Source: Actinomycetes bacterium (GTDB lineage Bacteria; Actinomycetota; Actinomycetes; Propionibacteriales; Propionibacteriaceae). From it: a stretch of 7,922 bases of DNA. Within the stretch, counting starts at the first letter, position 1. The number at the start of each line of letters is the position of its first letter. The stretch covers positions 1-7,922 of the forward strand of contig JAEWIK010000121.1 of the NCBI GenBank assembly GCA_023387135.1, given 5' to 3'. This document shows positions 1 to 4,785 of the stretch, in pieces. Made by a program: the position numbers and the translations under genes. Under the pieces are notes generated by a model. It made no database searches. It saw only the letters and a program-made list of their open reading frames with translations, and had not been told where the DNA came from.

Positions 1-1
1 G

Positions 2-1579
2 TACCTGACCCTGGTCGCGGTGCAGGTCGCGCTGGTGCCCGGCTCGGTGGTGATCGAGGCCCGCCGGCGGGCCGGCGTGCTGTTCGTGCACGACGTGGAC
101 GCCGTCGACGCCGTGACGCTCGCCGCCATGCGCGAACGGCTCGGCATCCAGATCGAACTCGCCGAGGCCGGCGAGCACTTCGCCGACCTCAACGTGATCG
201 CCGCCCCGCTGCAGGCGATGCGCGACGTGTTCGACCTGATGCCGACCGCCACCACCGACGACTGGGCGAACATCGCGTCGAGGATGGCCAAGGTCCCCGA
301 GGCCGTCCGCGGCTACATCGCCTCGCTGCGGCGCGGGGTTTCGGAAGGGCTCGTCCCGGCGCTGCTGCAGGTGACCGAGGGCGCCAAGCAGGCAGCCGAG
401 CTGGCCGACCCCAAGGAGTCGTTCTTCGTGACGTTCGCCGCGGGGGCGAGCCCCGCGGGCGGGCCCGCCGATGGGGCGCTCACCCATGACCTGCAGCGTG
501 CCGGTCGCGAGGCCGCCGCGGCGTACGGCGAACTCGCCTCCTTCCTCGAGGACGAGCTCGCCGCCAAGGCTCCCGAGGCCGACGGCGTGGGCAGGGAGCG
601 TTACGCGCGCTGGTCGCGCTTCTTCGTCGGCGCCGAGGTCGACCTCGACGAGACCTATGAATGGGGGCTCGAGGAACTCCAGCGGATGGCGGACGAGCAG
701 GACGCGATAGTCGCCGAGATCGCGGGCCCCGGCGCCTCGATCGAGGACGCCATCAAGGTCCTGGAGACCGACCCGTCCCGGATCCTGCACGGCAAGCAGG
801 CCCTGCAGGAGTGGATGCAGTCGACGGCCGACGAGGCGATCGCCGCGCTCGCGGGCGTCCACTTCGACATCGCCGATCCCGTTCGGAAGATCGAGTGCAT
901 GATCGCGCCGACCGAGAACGGCGGCATCTACTACACCGGCCCCAGCGACGACTTCAGCCGTCCGGGACGCATGTGGTGGTCGGTGCCGAAGGGAGTCACC
1001 GAGTTCAGCACCTGGCGCGAGAAGACCACCGTCTACCACGAGGGAGTGCCCGGCCATCACCTGCAGATCGCGCAGGCGGTGCTGGTGCGCGAGCAGCTCA
1101 ACACGTGGCGGCGGCTGATCTGCTGGACGTCGGGCCACGGCGAGGGCTGGGCGCTGTACGCCGAGCGGCTGATGCAGGAGTTCGGCTTCATGGACGACCC
1201 CGGTGACAGGCTCGGCCTGGTGGACGGCCAGCGCATGCGGGCCGCCCGCGTGGTGCTCGACATCGGCGTCCACCTCGGCAAGCCCGCCCCGGCGCGCTGG
1301 GGAGGCGGCACCTGGGACGCCGCCAAGGCGTGGGACTTCTTCAAGGCGAACGTGAACATGGACGAGGCGTTCCTCAGGTTCGAGCTGAACCGCTACCTCG
1401 GATGGCCGGGCCAGGCGCCGTCGTACAAGATCGGCCAGCGCCTGTGGGAGCAGACCCGCGACAAGGCGAGGGCGGCAGCCGAGGCGCAGGGCGGGCGATT
1501 CGACCTGCGGGACTTCCACAGCCGCGCGCTCAACCTGGGCTCGGTGCCGCTGTCGATCCTGCAGGACGCTCTCGTCTAG
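2..1579 (+). CDS. DUF885 family protein, putative metallopeptidase-like (5' end outside window)
   Basis: The frame is open from base 2, so the gene begins upstream; the GTG at 20 is probably an internal valine, since DUF885 proteins normally carry about 50 more N-terminal residues. About 525 residues are visible. From about base 101 (DAVDAVTLAAMRERLG) onward it reads like a typical actinobacterial DUF885 protein. The family signatures are HEGVPGHHLQ (1037-1066), which has the His-Glu...Gly-His-His look of a zinc site, and EGWALYAE (1142-1165), with its conserved Glu. The C-terminal end (LNLGSVPLSILQDAL) is also family-like and complete. No membrane segment is visible. The family is widespread but poorly characterised; peptidase activity is inferred from the motif, not shown. 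The stop TAG (1577-1579) overlaps the stop of the convergent gene. The first 30 or so visible residues match the family poorly, so the extreme N-terminus is uncertain. Confidence 0.85.
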   Translation, partial: YLTLVAVQVALVPGSVVIEARRRAGVLFVHDVDAVDAVTLAAMRERLGIQIELAEAGEHFADLNVIAAPLQAMRDVFDLMPTATTDDWANIASRMAKVPEAVRGYIASLRRGVSEGLVPALLQVTEGAKQAAELADPKESFFVTFAAGASPAGGPADGALTHDLQRAGREAAAAYGELASFLEDELAAKAPEADGVGRERYARWSRFFVGAEVDLDETYEWGLEELQRMADEQDAIVAEIAGPGASIEDAIKVLETDPSRILHGKQALQEWMQSTADEAIAALAGVHFDIADPVRKIECMIAPTENGGIYYTGPSDDFSRPGRMWWSVPKGVTEFSTWREKTTVYHEGVPGHHLQIAQAVLVREQLNTWRRLICWTSGHGEGWALYAERLMQEFGFMDDPGDRLGLVDGQRMRAARVVLDIGVHLGKPAPARWGGGTWDAAKAWDFFKANVNMDEAFLRFELNRYLGWPGQAPSYKIGQRLWEQTRDKARAAAEAQGGRFDLRDFHSRALNLGSVPLSILQDALV

Positions 1580-3885
1580 GAGTTCCGCGCCCGGCGGTCG
1601 AGGACTGCGGTCAGCAGCGCCTCGGCCCTGTCGTCGAACGAGTGGCGGGCCGCCACGCTGCTGGCCACCGTCTCGCGCGCCTGCCTGTCGAGGAAGTTCA
1701 GCTCGTACGGTTCGCTGAGCAACCTGTGCATGTCGCGCTCGGTCTCGAACAGCCTCACCGCGTCGCCGAACACCTCGACCATGCCGGGCACCGGATCGCT
1801 GACGACGCGCGCCCCGCTCGCGACGGCGTCGAACAGCCTGTTGGAGAGAAAGCCGTCGCGGCGCATGTCCTCCCAGTGGTCGTTGAGGACGACCCCCGCG
1901 CCGGCGTACACCTCGCCGACCTTGTCGTTGGGGATCACCGGACGCATGACGCGCTCCTCGGGGATGAGCGTCTCCCAGCCGCGTCCGTACACCTCGACGT
2001 CAGCCCCGCTCGAGAGGGCGTACATCACCGCGGGCCGCAGGACGGCGCGCGAGTTGCCGACGAAGACGACCGGGGCACCGGTGTCGGGCAGCGCGCGTTC
2101 GGGGTTGAAGATGCCGGGGTCGGTGCACTGCAGCAGGGGGACTATCTCGCGTCCCCAGGCGACCGACTTGGCGCTCGCCCACGCCTCGCCGGCGGCGAAC
2201 ACGAGGTCGAAGCCGGCGGCCTCGGCCTCGGTCACCTCGTCGGGGTGCGAGATGATCCACAGGACGTTCGTCGCGCCGGGTTCGGGAGGCACCTCGTACT
2301 TCCCGCGCAGCGCGAGCACGACGTCGTCGAGGTGCCTGCTGGGCCGCCGCCACGCTTCCCGATGGTCGACGGCGACGTCCTGTCCGAGCCGTCCCAGCGC
2401 AGCGGCGAGCGAGCGGGCGAAGTGCCTGTCCCCCCACGAGTCCCCCGCCGCGCCGCACGGTGCGGCGATGTCGACTGCCCAGCGCAGCCTCGGCCTGCCC
2501 TCGTGAACAGCGACGGGCAACCGCTCGATGCGGGGCGCCTCCAGGCGGTGGCCGGTGCCGCCGCCCCCGACGGCGCGAAGGCCGAGTCGCGCGAGCAGGT
2601 CGTCGCCGCCGGCCTGGCGGTGCTGCCAGCGCTCGCGCAGCAGGTCCACCGACTCCGGCGCCGGAGGCAGGCCCGCCACGGCGCTCGGCAGCAGGACCGC
2701 CCGCGCCGAGGACACCAGCCACGGGGTGCCGCGTCCTGCCTGCTTCAGGCGAAGGCTCAGGTCGACAGTCCCGAGCACGTCGGGCAGCCTCTCGTCCAGT
2801 CCGCCGACGGCGACGAGGTCGCTCGCCCGCACCGCCACCACGCCCGAGTAGGCGGCGGGCAGTGCGCAGGCGCCGAGCCGCAGGCCGTCCTCGACGGGAT
2901 GGCCTTCCAGCAGCGGGCTGGGAGAGATCGGCCCGGCAGGGAGGTAGGCGCCGGCGCTCGCCACCGTGCTGTCCTGGTGGACGTTAAGCGGCTGGGCCAG
3001 CCCTACCCGCGGGTCCCGCAGCGCGCCGGTCAGCTGGTCGGCGGCGGCGACGTCGATCCGCGCGCCAGGGCCGCAGAGGACGAGGAACTCACCGGCGCTG
3101 GCCAGCACGGCCCGGTTGACGACCTCGGGGCCGCCGGCCGAGGGCTGCTCGACTGTCACGAGCGGCAGGCCGCGCGCGGCGGCCCGCAGGCAGCAGAACT
3201 GGGCGCGGGTGGCGGCGCCCGCGAGCACCACCTCGCACTCGGCTCCCCGCGGCAGCCCGAGCAGGAAGTGCCTGGCGAGGGTGGGACCCCGCAGGTCGGC
3301 ACCCGTCTGGAAGATCACGCTGGTCAGGCCGCGCCTGCGCGGACGTCGTTCGTCCCAGTCGGTCGGGCCGGGGTCGGGCTCGCCGCGGGCCGCCCATTCG
3401 GTGACCGCCGCCAGCAGCAGCCGCCGCAGTTCCCCCCACTCGAGGGGTTCCACGCCGCTCGGGACCGGCACCGGCGTCGTCGGGGTCGCGCGTGCCACCC
3501 ACTCGGCCCAGGGATGGACGACGGGCTCGCCGGGCCTGGCGGCTTCGAGCTGGCGCCGCGCCCTCGTCACGTCGAACATCGGATGCGGGCTGATCCTCGC
3601 GAGCCTGGGGGTGGTGAGGTACTTCACCAGCGCCTCCCCGCGCCCCTGGGCGTTCACGTAGTCGGCCTCGAAGAGCGGGTGGGGTGAGTAGCCGCGGCCG
3701 CGCGGGCTGCGCAGGTAGTGGAGGATCGCGCCGCGCAGCGTCTGGTACCTGCGTCCTGTCTGTGCCTCGAACCACTCCTGGTCGAACGCCCCCGACCTCA
3801 CCAGCTCGTTCGCCGCACCCATCCGCCGCACCCACCGCTGTCCTGTCACGAGCGGGTGCGTGGCTGCGGCGAGCGCCGAGGTCAT
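1576..3885 (-). CDS. Multidomain surface-polysaccharide glycosyltransferase (repeat module + GT2-like + GT-B C-terminal domain)
   Basis: A 769-aa cytosolic protein with no signal peptide or membrane helix. Residues about 30-110 hold two copies, 32 residues apart, of a YL...SPHP(L/M)F motif, a module often seen at the N-terminus of surface-polysaccharide glycosyltransferases. Residues about 186-400 resemble a GT2 (GT-A fold) domain (strand GLTSVIF, then VGLAQPL, GGLDERL, VDLSLRL), but the acidic motifs are replaced (see findings). Residues about 468-765 form a GT-B-type domain like Glyco_trans_1_2/CgeB-like proteins: VDIAAPCG, LWIISHPDE, VFVGNSR, EVYGRGW, and the strong VVLNDHWEDMRRDGFLSNRLFDA stretch (665-687) expected to bind nucleotide-sugar. 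It probably adds a sugar to a cell-wall polymer; donor and acceptor cannot be read. The start is uncertain: ATG 3885 has a hairpin against it and no clear ribosome site; ATG 3822 (748 aa) has a weak GGTGGG 8 nt upstream and keeps all domains. The gene follows the phosphodiesterase gene by 122 bp. Confidence 0.85.
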   Translation of the reverse strand: MTSALAAATHPLVTGQRWVRRMGAANELVRSGAFDQEWFEAQTGRRYQTLRGAILHYLRSPRGRGYSPHPLFEADYVNAQGRGEALVKYLTTPRLARISPHPMFDVTRARRQLEAARPGEPVVHPWAEWVARATPTTPVPVPSGVEPLEWGELRRLLLAAVTEWAARGEPDPGPTDWDERRPRRRGLTSVIFQTGADLRGPTLARHFLLGLPRGAECEVVLAGAATRAQFCCLRAAARGLPLVTVEQPSAGGPEVVNRAVLASAGEFLVLCGPGARIDVAAADQLTGALRDPRVGLAQPLNVHQDSTVASAGAYLPAGPISPSPLLEGHPVEDGLRLGACALPAAYSGVVAVRASDLVAVGGLDERLPDVLGTVDLSLRLKQAGRGTPWLVSSARAVLLPSAVAGLPPAPESVDLLRERWQHRQAGGDDLLARLGLRAVGGGGTGHRLEAPRIERLPVAVHEGRPRLRWAVDIAAPCGAAGDSWGDRHFARSLAAALGRLGQDVAVDHREAWRRPSRHLDDVVLALRGKYEVPPEPGATNVLWIISHPDEVTEAEAAGFDLVFAAGEAWASAKSVAWGREIVPLLQCTDPGIFNPERALPDTGAPVVFVGNSRAVLRPAVMYALSSGADVEVYGRGWETLIPEERVMRPVIPNDKVGEVYAGAGVVLNDHWEDMRRDGFLSNRLFDAVASGARVVSDPVPGMVEVFGDAVRLFETERDMHRLLSEPYELNFLDRQARETVASSVAARHSFDDRAEALLTAVLDRRARNS
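3559..3729 (-). repeat. Tandem 32-residue protein repeat in the N-terminus of the glycosyltransferase
   Basis: Residues 53-77 and 85-109 of the minus-strand glycosyltransferase align without gaps: AILHYLRSP...SPHPLFEADYV and ALVKYLTTP...SPHPMFDVTRA. Shared positions include the YL pair, the Pro, and SPHPxF. The offset is 32 codons. This is a repeat at protein level, and similar HYL...P.xLFD modules precede catalytic domains in other surface-polysaccharide transferases. Its role is unknown; protein or membrane docking is a guess. Confidence 0.6.
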
Positions 3886-3888
3886 CCC

Positions 3889-3906
3889 CGGGCGACCCGT
3901 CGCCCG
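3889..3906 (-). promoter_or_regulatory. Perfect 7-bp hairpin abutting the glycosyltransferase start codon
   Basis: On the minus strand CGGGCGA, a 4-nt loop CGGG, and TCGCCCG end 3 nt before the ATG at 3885. The stem is all G-C except one A-T pair, so in RNA it should be stable. It occupies the place where a ribosome-binding site would lie. Either it limits translation from 3885, or the true start is the downstream ATG at 3822. It has no U-tract, so it is not a standard terminator. Confidence 0.45.
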
Positions 3907-3927
3907 TCGGCGGTGATCACGGCCGTC

Positions 3928-3933
3928 ACTGTA
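3928..3933 (-). promoter_or_regulatory. Possible -10 element (TACAGT) for the glycosyltransferase gene
   Basis: TACAGT fits the TANNNT pattern of actinobacterial housekeeping -10 elements and lies 42 bp upstream of the ATG at 3885, in the 122-bp gap after the phosphodiesterase gene. No convincing -35 is present at 16-19 bp. Expected transcription would begin near 3921, next to two overlapping palindromes (GTGATCAC 3913-3920 and ACGGCCGT 3919-3926). The gene could instead be read through from the phosphodiesterase gene. Confidence 0.3.
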
Positions 3934-4007
3934 CCGAGCGGCACCCTCCGGCGGGAGCGGGTCCGGTCAATGTCGGGCAACCGTGCCGCGTACCGCCTGC
4001 CGCCGGT

Positions 4008-4733
4008 TCAGGGCGTGTCGCGCAGGGCGAGGGCGACGTCCGGCACGTCGGTGAAGACGGCGTCGACGCCGTACTTGAACATCCTGCGCAGGTTGCGTTC
4101 GCCGTTGACTATCCAGGGCCTGACGAGGACCCCAGCCTCGGCGGCCTTGCGCACGTACGACCTGCCGAAGATCGTGTGCACGGGCGGATGCAGCGCCGTG
4201 GCACCCAGCTTGCGCACGTACTTCCACGGCCTGAACAGCGGGTCGTTGGAGAGCACCGCGATCTCGCAGCCAGTGTTGAGGCCTATCAGGTCCCGCAACG
4301 AGTAGTGGTTGAACGACGACAGCACGACCCTGTCGGTCACCCGGTACTCGGCGATCATGGCGAGCACCTTCTGCTCCAGCCCGGGATAGGGGACCTCGGA
4401 GTTCTTCAGCTCGATGTTGATCGCCAGCGACGTCGGGGCGACGACGTCCAGCACCTCGCGCAGGGTGGGGACCCTCACGCCCTCGTAGCCCTCGCGTCCG
4501 GCGCTCGCGTCGAGGGCCTGCAGTTCGGCGAGGGAGTGGGCACCCACGTCCCCCTCGCCGTCGGTCGTCCTGCCGAGGGTCTCGTCGTGGATCACGACCA
4601 CCTCGCCGTCGGCGCTCAGCTGGACGTCGAACTCCACGCCCTCCGCACCCTGGGCGATCGCCAGCTCGAAGGCAGGGATCGTGTTCTCCGGGGCGTACCT
4701 GCTCGCCCCCCGATGTGCCCAGATCTGTGTCAT
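4008..4733 (-). CDS. Glycerophosphodiester phosphodiesterase, cytosolic
   Basis: A 241-aa protein of the GDPD family (TIM-barrel phosphodiesterases), which hydrolyse glycerophosphodiesters to sn-glycerol 3-phosphate and an alcohol. The family residues are present: HRG at 7-9 (His7), PENT at 15-18, the metal ligands Glu34 and Asp36 in EFD, the His49-Asp50 pair, Glu108 and Lys110 in NIELKN, and the C-terminal RPW.VN and DAVFTDVP segments. The length is normal for the family and there is no signal peptide, so it should act in the cytosol. The frame stays open to 5069, but I chose ATG 4733 because the family homology begins directly there (IWAHRG) and the upstream extension is low-complexity antisense of the next gene. 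It is divergent from the CDP-glycerol transferase gene across 52 bp, which suggests a link to glycerol-phosphate polymer turnover or glycerol phosphate recycling. That link is inferred; lipid headgroup recycling is the alternative. Confidence 0.92.
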   Translation of the reverse strand: MTQIWAHRGASRYAPENTIPAFELAIAQGAEGVEFDVQLSADGEVVVIHDETLGRTTDGEGDVGAHSLAELQALDASAGREGYEGVRVPTLREVLDVVAPTSLAINIELKNSEVPYPGLEQKVLAMIAEYRVTDRVVLSSFNHYSLRDLIGLNTGCEIAVLSNDPLFRPWKYVRKLGATALHPPVHTIFGRSYVRKAAEAGVLVRPWIVNGERNLRRMFKYGVDAVFTDVPDVALALRDTP

Positions 4734-4739
4734 GGGCCA

Positions 4740-4745
4740 ATAGTG
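4740..4745 (-). promoter_or_regulatory. Possible -10 element (CACTAT) for a leaderless phosphodiesterase transcript
   Basis: On the minus strand CACTAT ends 6 nt before the ATG at 4733, so transcription would begin at or next to the start codon. It has the conserved A2, A5 and T6 of a -10 hexamer but lacks the first T. No Shine-Dalgarno-like sequence lies upstream of this ATG, which favours leaderless initiation. Confidence 0.25.
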
Positions 4746-4773
4746 CACCGGCCACGGTTCGGGCCGCTGACTG

Positions 4774-4779
4774 TAGGTT
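4774..4779 (+). promoter_or_regulatory. Possible -10 element (TAGGTT) for a leaderless CDP-glycerol transferase transcript
   Basis: TAGGTT fits TANNNT and ends 6 nt before the ATG at 4786, the geometry of leaderless actinobacterial genes. The same bases contain AGG (4775-4777) 8 nt before the ATG, which could act as a weak ribosome site instead. Both readings favour ATG 4786 over the GTG at 4780. No clear -35 is visible. Confidence 0.4.
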
Positions 4780-4785
4780 GTGCGC

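Noticed and set aside
2..100. Possible frameshift near the left edge of the DUF885 gene
   Set aside because: The first 30 or so residues match the family poorly, but the two other frames look no better, one has an early stop, and the segment has the expected length. The true N-terminus is outside the window.
1330..3687. Plus-strand open frame of 785 codons opposite the glycosyltransferase
   Set aside because: It is a GC-driven antisense shadow: Arg/Gly/Ala/Pro-rich translation with no recognisable domain, while the minus strand has clear glycosyltransferase motifs throughout.
4749..4766. CGGCC...GGCCG inverted repeat in the divergent promoter gap
   Set aside because: Arms of only 5 bp with an 8-nt loop are common by chance at this GC content.
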